From assembly GCA_023441845.1 (NCBI GenBank), contig JAEZNF010000035.1, positions 1 to 6,924 on the forward strand: DNA of 6,924 nt, read 5' to 3'. Positions within the stretch are counted from its first letter, which is position 1. The number at the start of each line of letters is the position of its first letter. A program made the translations under genes and the position numbers. Below are positions 1 through 5,901 of the stretch, in pieces. The DNA comes from Bacillota bacterium. GTDB taxonomy: Bacteria > Bacillota > Clostridia > Acetivibrionales > DSM-2933. The notes under the pieces are model-generated. The model saw nothing but the letters and a program-made list of their open reading frames with translations. It had not been told where the DNA came from and did not search any database.

Positions 1-91
1 TCTTTTTTCTTTTATTTATACCATCACTTTTTTCATTGTTGCAAATGTATTTTATGTCAACCATTCGATGCTATTTAACTCCTGATTATTC

Positions 92-126
92 CAATTGTAA
101 AGTCAATTACGCCACGCTGCACTAGG
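92..126. repeat. 35-bp inverted repeat, left arm
   Basis: This arm is a perfect reverse complement of 6808-6842. It includes GTAAAGTCAATTACGCCACG and ends in CTGCACTAGG. The identity stops sharply on both sides: the bases flanking the two arms do not match. Read outward from the window, both arms contain TTGACT, a -35-like hexamer, near their outer end. A perfect 35-bp match 6.7 kb apart cannot be chance. Terminal repeats of an insertion sequence or transposon are the most likely explanation, but no transposase is visible and I cannot assign a family. I see no target-site duplication in the immediate flanks. Confidence 0.9.
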
Positions 127-217
127 CTTCATTATCCCAATATGCAATATGCCTGGTATACCGTAGTGTTATGATATCCCAGCCTTTTTCCTTTTTCTGT
201 GGTTGGGCAGGAAGAAG

Positions 218-257
218 TGAAAAGACTTAGAAGGTATATTAACTCTAAGTCTTTCCA
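218..257 (-). terminator. Hairpin downstream of the 197-aa gene, possible terminator
   Basis: An 11-bp perfect stem (221-231 with 244-254, AAAGACTTAGA and its complement) encloses a 12-nt loop. In the minus-strand transcript the stem extends to 14 pairs with one G-U, whereas the plus-strand transcript has an A-C mismatch there, so the RNA made from the minus strand is favoured. It lies about 60 nt past the stop of the membrane protein gene. Only a short T run (TTTTC) follows, so it is at best a weak intrinsic terminator and could instead be an mRNA-stabilising hairpin. Confidence 0.4.
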
Positions 258-317
258 TACAAGTTGTAATACTTTTCAAACTCACTTAAAAATGGTTAAT
301 GGTTGCAATACTCATTT

Positions 318-911
318 CTACTTTTTTTCAAATTCGTGGTTTACAACTTTATCATCAATATATTCAATTCGTTCAATAGGTAGTAACTCGTTGCTTTCTT
401 TGCTTTTTTTCATAACACTGTAACTCTTGTGTTGACTTAAATCCGACCATACAATACTAGCAATACAATCTTTCCCATGGTGTTCAATTCTATCTGTATT
501 CATATAAGTCTCATTAGGTTGCCAATTCCTTGATAGCTTACTACTCTCCCTATAAAAACGGATAAAAACATCCTTCCTAATAATCTTATCAGAAGTTATA
601 TTTCTTGTTTTTCTAACTTCATCATCTACTGCCATCATGTTTACAGGATTTTCCTCAGAAAACTTTTGAACTAATAATTTTAATTCATGTAAATCTTCTG
701 GAGGTTTAATAATCATGTAATGTTTTTCTATTGTAGCTATTTTACTGTCTGGGGAGTAAGAAACCGTTTGTGTATTTTTAATCTCAAAAACCTGGGTAGT
801 CCCTCCTCTTTCTCCGTTATTTAGCACATAGCTAAACAGGACATATAAAAGTACGGATATCACAATAAGCAGCATTAGTAGATATTTTTTTTCTAGAATA
901 AATTTAATCAT
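318..911 (-). CDS. Hypothetical membrane-anchored protein, 197 aa
   Basis: I do not recognise this family with confidence. The protein has a short basic N-terminus, one membrane segment (about residues 10-30, LLMLLIVISVLLYVLF) and a hydrophilic remainder of about 165 residues that should lie outside the membrane. It has no lipobox and no catalytic motif that I can name. The middle contains a run rich in aromatic and charged residues (RFYRESSKLSRNWQPNETY, then DRIEHHGKDCIASIVW) that looks like a conserved core. The ATG overlaps the TAA of the upstream remnant by one base (TAATG), and AAGGAG ends 10 nt before it, inside that upstream gene, so the two were translationally coupled. This tight pairing suggests a partner, possibly an immunity or accessory protein, for the product of the truncated upstream gene; that role is inference. 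The gene itself looks intact. Confidence 0.8.
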   Translation of the reverse strand: MIKFILEKKYLLMLLIVISVLLYVLFSYVLNNGERGGTTQVFEIKNTQTVSYSPDSKIATIEKHYMIIKPPEDLHELKLLVQKFSEENPVNMMAVDDEVRKTRNITSDKIIRKDVFIRFYRESSKLSRNWQPNETYMNTDRIEHHGKDCIASIVWSDLSQHKSYSVMKKSKESNELLPIERIEYIDDKVVNHEFEKK

Positions 912-1123
912 TAGTTTAATACTCCTTCAAATGGAATATCAATTTCCATTACTGTTGCAAAAGGTTTATATTTCCCATTAAATTGTTTATAATGTTGTAA
1001 TACGTACCATGCTCTAAAACCAGCTAAGTTAACATATACTTTTTCAACATCTGGCTGGTCTAAACCAAAATGGTCATAAATAGTAAAATGTAGAGTTCCA
1101 GATACTAATTGACGGTTGACTGT
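911..1123 (-). pseudogene. 3' remnant of a DUF3289/YPO3983-like gene (70 codons)
   Basis: In the minus-strand frame ending at TAA 911-913 there are 70 open codons with strong protein character and no start codon in a credible context: GTLHFTIYDHFGLDQPDVEK, then NLAGFRAWYVLQHYKQFNG, then KYKPFATVMEIDIPFEGVLN. The pattern (YDHFGLD, then AGFRAW, QHY and KYKPF) resembles what I recall of the C-terminus of DUF3289 (YPO3983 family) proteins, which are uncharacterised and often sit in toxin-like loci. That assignment comes from memory and is tentative. The frame is closed upstream by TGA at 1124-1126 and overlaps the 3' end of the protease gene in another frame, so the 5' part has been lost by recombination. 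Its stop overlaps the start of the 197-aa gene, as an intact two-gene operon would have it. Confidence 0.7.
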
Positions 1124-3200
1124 TCAATATGGAATATAAATCATCATTCATTTCATAATCGTCCGGTGTGTATACCCCGGCCTTAAGCTCATAAGTGTCA
1201 TCCAGATTCGATCCGGAATAGTAGTAAACCCTTATGTAGTATTTTCCGGCAGTATTTATTAGGCCGGCATATTTTTCATCTAATCCGACACCTGCATATG
1301 ACCCTCCTACATAAGCTCCGGTGCTGTCATATATCGCCAAGTCATAGTCGCAATCGAGGGGCAAACTTTTCATTGTAACATTCAGCTTACCGGTTTTGGT
1401 TGTATCAAGTACAAACCAGTCTTCGTCAATATTTGTATGCAATGTTGGATAAATTGCTGTGTCATTTGATATTGATATTGCAGTTTGCCTGCTGTCGTTG
1501 GGTTCATAGCTGTCAGGTGAATTAGTTGTGAAATTCACTGCATCAACAAAAAGATTGTTGTCTTCTACAATCGGCTTTACAGTCTTGTTATTGCCGCTTG
1601 CCGATGTGTCATAAACCAGTTCGGGATCTTTGGGTTTATTAGTAACTTCCGGTGTAGGCTCTGCTGACGGTCTAACCGTTCCGGAAGGACTATTCAACAA
1701 AGCGGCCTCTGCGTTGAGCATTCCTGAAGTAGATACTTTACCTGCCAGATTTTGCTCATAAGTTGCGTTATTCAATATTCTAGCCTTTATTTCTGAAGCG
1801 GTCATATCAGTATATTTACTTTTCAGGAGTGCCGCTACACCGGTTACGAATGGCGTGCTCATAGATGTACCGCTCATAAACCCATATTTGTTTCCCGGAA
1901 GTGTGCTTAAAATATTTACTCCAGGTGCACATATTTGTGCTTTTGATCCAAAGTTTGAAAATGCCGCAATTTCTCCGTTATTGTCCAGAGCTGCCACAGA
2001 AATCACATTTGGAAGTTGATAACATGCCGGATATGTCGGATTAGTATCTAAATTCTGCCCTGCATTTCCAGCGGCACATAGGAAAATAGCATCGCTGCTT
2101 GATATTATATCCTTCAGGGCTGGATTTTCCTGACTTCCTCCCCATGAGCAATTAAAAATTTTCACTCCTACACTTATTCCGTAGCTTATTGCATCAATTG
2201 CATCGCTTGTCCGACCTACATTTCCATTTATGAATTTCAAAGGCAAAATTTTTACATTTGGCGCAACACCTGCGATACCATTATTATCATGTTTTGCAGC
2301 AATAATTCCTGCAATATGCATGGCATGAACGTCTTTTAAGGAATCATCGAATACACTGCCATCCCTGTTGTAAAAATCATAACCATTAATGTTATCAATC
2401 ATTCCATCCAGATCGTCATCGATACCGTTTGGCAATTCCTTTGTATTTATATATACATTGTTTGAGATTTCCGAATTATTCGGATCAAGCCCCGTATCTA
2501 AAATTCCAACTATTACATCATTTGATCCTGTTGTTATATCCCAAGCCTTTTCAGCACCTATATCTACGCCAACCGCTCCAGCTTGACCGTTTATTGCCTG
2601 CCCATTATTCAAAAGCCCCCATTGTTCGTTATACCGTGGGTCAGATGGTGTCAAAAAAGATTCAAGCTCATAATCCAACTGTGCATACTCAACATTAGAA
2701 TCACTTTTCAGATCATTTAATATATTGGCAACATCTTCATCGCTTGAAATTTCAAGGGTTTCCATATTAAAGCGTTTTATGGATTTTTTTAATGCTACTT
2801 TTGATGCTGGTTTTTTCGATGAGTATTTATTTCTACTATTACCCGCTTTATTTATATCCTTGTATTTAACAATGATATTATTTTTCTTGCTTTCTTTTTT
2901 CACACTTTCAGTTATCTTACCTATCAAGGTACTTTCTGATTGTTTATCACTTGCTGTAGCTGCTGTCAAAGCAGTCGGATTTACAACCGCATCTTTAACA
3001 TCTTTTACCGGATTCGATACTACCGAACTGTCTTTTGGAGAATTACTTATGTTGCTGTCTGTCGCTGACTGTTGCTGTCTGTCGCTGACTGTTGCTGGTG
3101 CAGTGCTGGCAAATACTGTACCCGAAACACAGAAAATTTGGATAAACAGCATTGTAGCTATAAACACCGCAACAATTTTTTTGCTCTTTTTCATTAACAT
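1074..3200 (-). CDS. Secreted subtilisin-like S8 serine protease with PPC domain, C-terminus replaced
   Basis: This is an exported serine endopeptidase of family S8. In order it shows a signal peptide (about 1-32, KKSKKIVAVFIATMLF, cleavage near VFAS), a low-complexity Ser/Asp/Lys stretch, an I9-like propeptide (about 107-180), the catalytic domain (about 195-505), a PEPTPE linker and one pre-peptidase C-terminal domain (about 562-676, starting DSYEPNDS). The triad is Asp235 (GILDTG), His292 (VHAMHIAG) and Ser446 (SGTSMSTP), with oxyanion Asn379 (AAGNAG). The usual HGTH is HAMH here. An acidic loop, NGIDDDLDGMIDN (258-270), resembles the metal-binding insert of many relatives. A second PPC repeat starts (TPDDYEMNDDLYS) but stops at about residue 690; the last 18 residues are junk read from the adjoining gene remnant. 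Start choice: AGGGGG lies 4 nt before the ATG at 3200 and 10 nt before an in-frame ATG at 3194; the second is about as likely. The enzyme core is complete, so activity is plausible. Confidence 0.93.
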   Translation of the reverse strand: MLMKKSKKIVAVFIATMLFIQIFCVSGTVFASTAPATVSDRQQQSATDSNISNSPKDSSVVSNPVKDVKDAVVNPTALTAATASDKQSESTLIGKITESVKKESKKNNIIVKYKDINKAGNSRNKYSSKKPASKVALKKSIKRFNMETLEISSDEDVANILNDLKSDSNVEYAQLDYELESFLTPSDPRYNEQWGLLNNGQAINGQAGAVGVDIGAEKAWDITTGSNDVIVGILDTGLDPNNSEISNNVYINTKELPNGIDDDLDGMIDNINGYDFYNRDGSVFDDSLKDVHAMHIAGIIAAKHDNNGIAGVAPNVKILPLKFINGNVGRTSDAIDAISYGISVGVKIFNCSWGGSQENPALKDIISSSDAIFLCAAGNAGQNLDTNPTYPACYQLPNVISVAALDNNGEIAAFSNFGSKAQICAPGVNILSTLPGNKYGFMSGTSMSTPFVTGVAALLKSKYTDMTASEIKARILNNATYEQNLAGKVSTSGMLNAEAALLNSPSGTVRPSAEPTPEVTNKPKDPELVYDTSASGNNKTVKPIVEDNNLFVDAVNFTTNSPDSYEPNDSRQTAISISNDTAIYPTLHTNIDEDWFVLDTTKTGKLNVTMKSLPLDCDYDLAIYDSTGAYVGGSYAGVGLDEKYAGLINTAGKYYIRVYYYSGSNLDDTYELKAGVYTPDDYEMNDDLYSILNSQPSISIWNSTFYYL
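3050..3097 (-). repeat. 20-bp tandem repeat in the protease gene, out of phase with codons
   Basis: Two exact 20-bp units (3051-3070 and 3071-3090, GTTGCTGTCTGTCGCTGACT on the plus strand) are followed by 7 bases of a third. They encode ATVSDRQQQSATDSN between the signal peptide and the propeptide. Because 20 is not a multiple of 3, the two units are read in different frames. Just past the repeat the mRNA reads AGC AAC ATA AGT AAT. Loss of one unit would read CAA CAT AAG TAA, and gain of one unit would read GCA ACA TAA. Either change therefore stops translation within a few codons, before any catalytic residue. Confidence 0.9.
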
Positions 3201-3779
3201 TTTACCCCCTATTGAAATTAAATTAATTAATTATAATTAAAAATGCACAACCATGAAATGTGTAAAACAAGGCTACGCATTGTTAACTTCTCTCTATATA
3301 TAGTCATAAAATTTAAAACAGATTAGCGGACAACAGCTTAATTGATGTATCACCTTTCTATTTCATGAATTATAACAAAGAATATGTATTTTAGTGGTAC
3401 AGAAATTATACCATTATGTAAAAATTGCCCGGCAAAAATTACTTGTAGTTTATTATATATCACCTTACTTATTTTTACAGGAAATATCTCAGGATACTTC
3501 TGGATATTTCTAAACCTTTCTCCTGAACCATGATAACATCTCATTATACCTCAAATCATTTTCAAAGCTCTTTCTGAAGCGCTAAACGTGATGTGTAGAA
3601 ATATCTCAACTTATCTAATTATCCACCAGGTGGCCTTTATACGAAAAGCTGAGCATATAATTTTACAGCAGCATTATAAGCGATCCCTTATGAATGCAAT
3701 GAATTGATGAATTTTCAGGGAGGAAAACAGGATGTTTTTTTGAAATTCAGGAACGATAGATTGTCCGCCGTCCCTGAAT
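3201..3779. other. Intergenic region, 579 bp, no supported gene
   Basis: This is the upstream region of the protease (minus strand) and the downstream region of the kinase. It is very AT-rich next to the protease start. On the minus strand a TATAAT box occurs at 3230-3235, about 20 nt before the ribosome binding site, but I see no good -35 element 16-18 nt from it. An 8-bp inverted repeat GAAATATC/GATATTTC lies at 3481-3488 and 3503-3510. A 64-codon minus-strand frame (3350-3544) has only a weak, closely spaced GAGGT and no recognisable motif, so I do not call it a gene. Confidence 0.5.
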
Positions 3780-3781
3780 TT
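3743..3781 (-). terminator. Inverted repeat at the end of the kinase gene
   Basis: A 9-bp perfect inverted repeat (AAATTCAGG at 3743-3751 and CCTGAATTT at 3773-3781) with a 21-nt loop begins at the kinase stop codon. On the minus strand it is followed by an A run rather than a T run, so it does not look like a standard intrinsic terminator. It may still be a 3'-end hairpin of the kinase mRNA. Confidence 0.25.
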
Positions 3782-4253
3782 ACCGGATTTCATAATTCTC
3801 ATCCTCTCCGGGTTCTTCAAACATTTTATCAAATATCTCCTTCATATTTTCATCTACATAATAGCAATGCGCTTTCCCTTCCAGCTTTAGTGCATTCCTT
3901 TTTTCAATCTGCTCAAGCCATGTCTTTTTATCGACTTTGATATAATACATTTGAACTTCAATATTCTTCGAGCCGAAATATTTAATGATATTTTTCCGTT
4001 CCTCCCTGGACCAGAAGCCGAAATCCAGTATAACATCGGTATTTGTACCGATTATTTGCTCCGCCAGGCCATACAGGTAAGTCTGGCATTTTCTCGCTAT
4101 ATCATTGTGCTTGTCTCCAAGCTGCTCGTCAAATATGGTCAACATCAGATCATCGCAGGATAAAATGACAGCATTGATTTCATTTTTTAATTTTTTAGCA
4201 AATGTACTTTTTCCACTGCAAATTTTACCGCAAAGTATAATAATTTTAGCCAT
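3780..4253 (-). CDS. Small P-loop kinase (AAA_33 / zeta-like ATP-binding protein), 157 aa
   Basis: This is a soluble P-loop NTPase of the small kinase type. Walker A is GKICSGKS at residues 9-16, right at the N-terminus after a beta-strand (KIIILC). A DD pair (34-35, LSCDDLML) is placed where related kinases position substrate or base. VILDFGFWSREER (74-86) forms the second strand and following helix, and IEKRN (116-120) supplies a likely lid arginine. At 157 residues it has the length of stand-alone AAA_33 proteins, which are mostly annotated only as ATP-binding proteins; relatives phosphorylate small molecules such as antibiotics or nucleotide sugars. The substrate here cannot be read from sequence. 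GGTGAG starts 12 nt before the ATG. It is divergent from the DUF3006-sirtuin unit and alone on its strand, so it is unlikely to be half of a toxin-antitoxin operon. The C-terminus is acidic (EEPGEDENYE). Confidence 0.85.
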   Translation of the reverse strand: MAKIIILCGKICSGKSTFAKKLKNEINAVILSCDDLMLTIFDEQLGDKHNDIARKCQTYLYGLAEQIIGTNTDVILDFGFWSREERKNIIKYFGSKNIEVQMYYIKVDKKTWLEQIEKRNALKLEGKAHCYYVDENMKEIFDKMFEEPGEDENYEIR

Positions 4254-4353
4254 TATAAGCTCACCGCCTTAAAAAATTCGTTTTACTTCCGGTTTTCAGT
4301 ATAAAAAAACTTGTAGGCTCATTTTATCAAACATTATCCGCTATCGTCCATAT

Positions 4354-4388
4354 ATCATATATGATTTTTTCTGTACATGTAGTATAAT
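4354..4388 (+). promoter_or_regulatory. Candidate promoter and palindrome upstream of DUF3006-sirtuin
   Basis: A perfect TATAAT (4383-4388) lies 41 nt before the DUF3006 start, but no good -35 box is found 16-18 nt upstream. That place is occupied by a perfect 12-bp palindrome, ATCATATATGAT (4354-4365), followed by a T run. A -10 without a good -35 that overlaps a palindrome is the arrangement expected of a promoter controlled by a dimeric regulator. The site lies in the divergent region, so it could also affect the kinase. No regulator is identified. Confidence 0.4.
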
Positions 4389-4413
4389 TTTAACAGGTAG
4401 AATTCAATCCACA

Positions 4414-4419
4414 AAGGAG
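4414..4419 (+). promoter_or_regulatory. Ribosome binding site that fixes the DUF3006 start
   Basis: AAGGAG directly abuts an upstream ATG at 4420 and so cannot serve it. It is 9 nt before the in-frame ATG at 4429, which is a normal distance. The protein therefore starts MRVVIDRFEG, three residues shorter than the longest reading frame. Confidence 0.85.
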
Positions 4420-4428
4420 ATGAAGGCC

Positions 4429-4632
4429 ATGAGAGTTGTAATTGACAGATTTGAAGGAGATTACGCAATTTGTGAAACAGAAAACCGTCAGATGATTAAT
4501 ATACGCAAAAATGATATTCCTTTTAATGCCAAAGAGGGCGATGTATTAAAAATCAACATAGAATTTGACCGCGAAGAAACCATGCGACGGAAAGAAGAAG
4601 CTGAAAAGCTGTCTGATGACCTATGGAAGTAA
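4429..4632 (+). CDS. DUF3006 family protein, 67 aa
   Basis: This is a small acidic protein of unknown function with the DUF3006 pattern: an opening strand RVVIDRFEGDYAICE, a central MINIRKNDIPFNAKEGDVLKI resembling a small beta-barrel, and a charged helix (DREETMRRKEEAEKLSDDLW) at the end. The length is typical of the family. It has no signal peptide or membrane segment, so it should be cytosolic. Family members are commonly found next to MBL-fold (ComEC/Rec2-like) genes or other enzymes in Firmicutes, but no biochemical role is known to me. Here the next gene, a sirtuin, begins 28 nt downstream on the same strand with its own ribosome binding site, so the two are probably co-transcribed from the promoter near 4383. 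Confidence 0.88.
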   Translation: MRVVIDRFEGDYAICETENRQMINIRKNDIPFNAKEGDVLKINIEFDREETMRRKEEAEKLSDDLWK

Positions 4633-4660
4633 TATCTTATCTTACAGGAAGGTGAAATAT

Positions 4661-5407
4661 ATGTGCCCGGAAAATACTGAATTGAGCAGACTTGCCGAAA
4701 TGATAAGTGCCGGTAATAATATAGTTTTCTTTGGCGGCGCCGGAGTTTCGACCGAGAGCAATATCCCGGATTTCAGGTCTGAAACCGGAATTTACAGAAC
4801 AGAGAGTGGTAATTCCTATCCCCCTGAAGAGATGTTAAGCCACAGTTTCTTTATGACACATACGCAGGAGTTTTTCAGTTTTTACAAGAGTAAAATGATT
4901 TTCAGGGATGCCAGGCCTAACCCGGCGCATTATGCACTTGCCGAGCTGGAAAGGAAAGGCAGGCTAAAAGCCGTTATCACCCAAAACATCGATGGACTTC
5001 ATCAATTGGCTGGGAGTAAAGAAGTTGTGGAGCTTCATGGCTCTGTTCATCGAAACTACTGCATAAAATGTTATAAAAAGTTTGATTTGGATTATGTTTT
5101 TAACAGCAGTTCCACCGTTCCCGTTTGTGATAAGTGTTCCGGTATTGTAAGACCGGATGTAGTCCTATATGAGGAAAATCTGGATAATGATATTATTATG
5201 AAGACAGTAAATTACATTTCAAGTGCTGATGTTCTGATTATCGGAGGCACTTCACTCGTAGTTTACCCGGCTGCCGGCCTAATAAAATATTATAACGGCA
5301 ATAAACTGGCGATTATCAACACACAGCCCACCCAATATGATTATAAAGCCAATGTGGTTATAAAAGAAAAAATCGGGACAGCCTTAAGCAAGGTTATAAT
5401 TGATTAG
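4661..5407 (+). CDS. cobB: NAD-dependent protein deacylase, SIR2 family (sirtuin), 248 aa
   Basis: This cytosolic enzyme removes acetyl (or other acyl) groups from protein lysines, consuming NAD+ and releasing nicotinamide and O-acetyl-ADP-ribose. All core motifs are present: GAGVSTESNIPDFR (26-39) and TQNIDGLH (107-114) for NAD binding, catalytic His126 in VVELHGS, the four zinc cysteines C134/C137 and C156/C159, RPDVVLYEE (164-172) and GGTSLVVYPA (195-204). The length is normal for single-domain bacterial sirtuins. The reading frame is open further upstream, but only ATG 4661 has a binding site (AGGAAGGTGA, ending 6 nt before it), and the protein then begins just ahead of the Rossmann fold. 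It shows no defence-type fusion domain, so a metabolic or regulatory deacylase is the better reading. The symbol is generic for bacterial sirtuins. A diverged 76-bp copy of an internal segment lies downstream. Confidence 0.95.
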   Translation: MCPENTELSRLAEMISAGNNIVFFGGAGVSTESNIPDFRSETGIYRTESGNSYPPEEMLSHSFFMTHTQEFFSFYKSKMIFRDARPNPAHYALAELERKGRLKAVITQNIDGLHQLAGSKEVVELHGSVHRNYCIKCYKKFDLDYVFNSSSTVPVCDKCSGIVRPDVVLYEENLDNDIIMKTVNYISSADVLIIGGTSLVVYPAAGLIKYYNGNKLAIINTQPTQYDYKANVVIKEKIGTALSKVIID

Positions 5408-5724
5408 GTAAACAGGGGTAATATGCCGGAAATAAAGGGGTTTCCTATGTTGAACGAAATAGAATTATTCATGATATAAAATTCGATTTAAGTCATTAAC
5501 TTGATTGATATTGATGATTGCGGCAAAATTCAACTACAAATATACAAATACTAATTTATTTCTTTTAGTACTGCATAGGCTGAAATTCTTCGATCTGGAT
5601 TTTTAACTGCGTGGTATCATTTGACATGAAATTAACTCCTTTTTATTTTAATCCTCAGGAGTAATATTGAAACTTACTTTACAATAATCAATACTTTATT
5701 CGGACATAATATATTTTTATTTAA
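5408..5724. other. Intergenic region, 317 bp, degenerate
   Basis: No intact known gene is present. An 18-codon plus-strand frame starts at ATG 5423 with AGGGGT upstream and ends at TAA; it could be the beginning of a lost gene. A 20-codon minus-strand frame with a good ribosome binding site is listed separately. I see no clear terminator for the sirtuin gene: only short 5-bp complementarity (GGAAA/TTTCC) occurs just past its stop. Confidence 0.4.
5565..5627 (-). CDS. Possible 20-aa micro-ORF or decayed gene start
   Basis: ATG 5627 is preceded by AAAAAGGAG with an 8-nt spacer, the best ribosome binding site in this part of the window. The frame encodes MSNDTTQLKIQIEEFQPMQ and ends after 20 codons. 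A second frame of the same strand, shifted by two bases, reads AVKNPDRRISAYAVLKEIN and then stops. That looks more like natural protein and raises the possibility of a frameshifted short gene. Neither reading matches a family I know. It may be a real small peptide, a pseudogene or chance. Confidence 0.25.
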   Translation of the reverse strand: MSNDTTQLKIQIEEFQPMQY

Positions 5725-5800
5725 ATGAGGAAAATCTGGATAATAGTATTATTATGAAGACAGTAGATTACATTTTAAGTACTTGATGTTCTGACTATCG
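5725..5800 (+). pseudogene. Diverged partial duplicate of the sirtuin gene
   Basis: These 76 bases align with 5169-5243 inside the sirtuin gene with only a handful of substitutions and one inserted T. ATGAGGAAAATCTGGATAAT and TATTATTATGAAGACAGTA are shared. The corresponding protein segment is EENLDNDIIMKTVNYISSADVLII, between the RPDVVLYEE and GGTSL motifs. The copy carries in-frame damage (TGAT became TAGT, plus the inserted T) and has no flanking sirtuin sequence, so it is a dead fragment. CTATCGACTATCGG at its right end shows a further short duplication. Confidence 0.85.
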
Positions 5801-5833
5801 ACTATCGGGAATTGATAAATCAAATTTCCGGTT

Positions 5834-5861
5834 TTGCCGCTTAACATAAATGTGGTATAAT
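5834..5861 (+). promoter_or_regulatory. Promoter-like site upstream of the hsdS remnant
   Basis: TTGCCG (5834-5839) and a perfect TATAAT (5856-5861) are separated by 16 bp, a fair match to a sigma-A promoter. The -10 lies in one arm of a 10-bp inverted repeat (GTGGTATAAT 5852-5861, ATTATACCAC 5887-5896). It points toward the hsdS remnant, which has no start codon, so it probably belonged to another gene before rearrangement. Confidence 0.4.
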
Positions 5862-5901
5862 ATTCAAGTGGTTTCATGATTTAAAAATTATACCACTTTC
5901 A

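Noticed and set aside
1..64. Minus-strand frame starting at ATG 64 and open to the window edge, with AGGAG upstream.
   Set aside because: The AGGAG is 14 nt from the ATG, too far, and 21 codons are too few to judge in such AT-rich DNA.
199..423. 74-codon plus-strand frame starting VGQEEVKRLRRY about 70 bp inside the left repeat arm, suggestive of a transposase start.
   Set aside because: Only the first dozen residues look protein-like, the rest is low-quality sequence antisense to the 197-aa gene, and there is no good ribosome binding site. I could not tie it to a transposase family.
3040..3110. CRISPR-like array at the 20-bp repeat.
   Set aside because: The repeats are directly adjacent with no spacers and lie within a coding sequence.
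2725..3240. 171-codon plus-strand frame opposite the protease 5' end, with hydrophobic stretches.
   Set aside because: It is antisense to the clear signal peptide and propeptide region; the hydrophobicity arises from the complement of Lys/Asp/Ser-rich codons.
3350..3544. 64-codon minus-strand frame between kinase and protease.
   Set aside because: There is no recognisable motif, and its only Shine-Dalgarno-like element is 3 nt from the ATG. It is treated as non-coding.
3704..4163. Two plus-strand frames overlapping the kinase gene.
   Set aside because: Both are antisense shadows of the kinase coding region and have no ribosome binding site.
3780..5407. Kinase plus sirtuin as a SIR2-type antiphage or zeta-type toxin-antitoxin system.
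   Set aside because: The genes are divergent and not in one operon, the sirtuin has the full zinc-binding deacylase architecture with no defence fusion, and no epsilon-like antitoxin is present.
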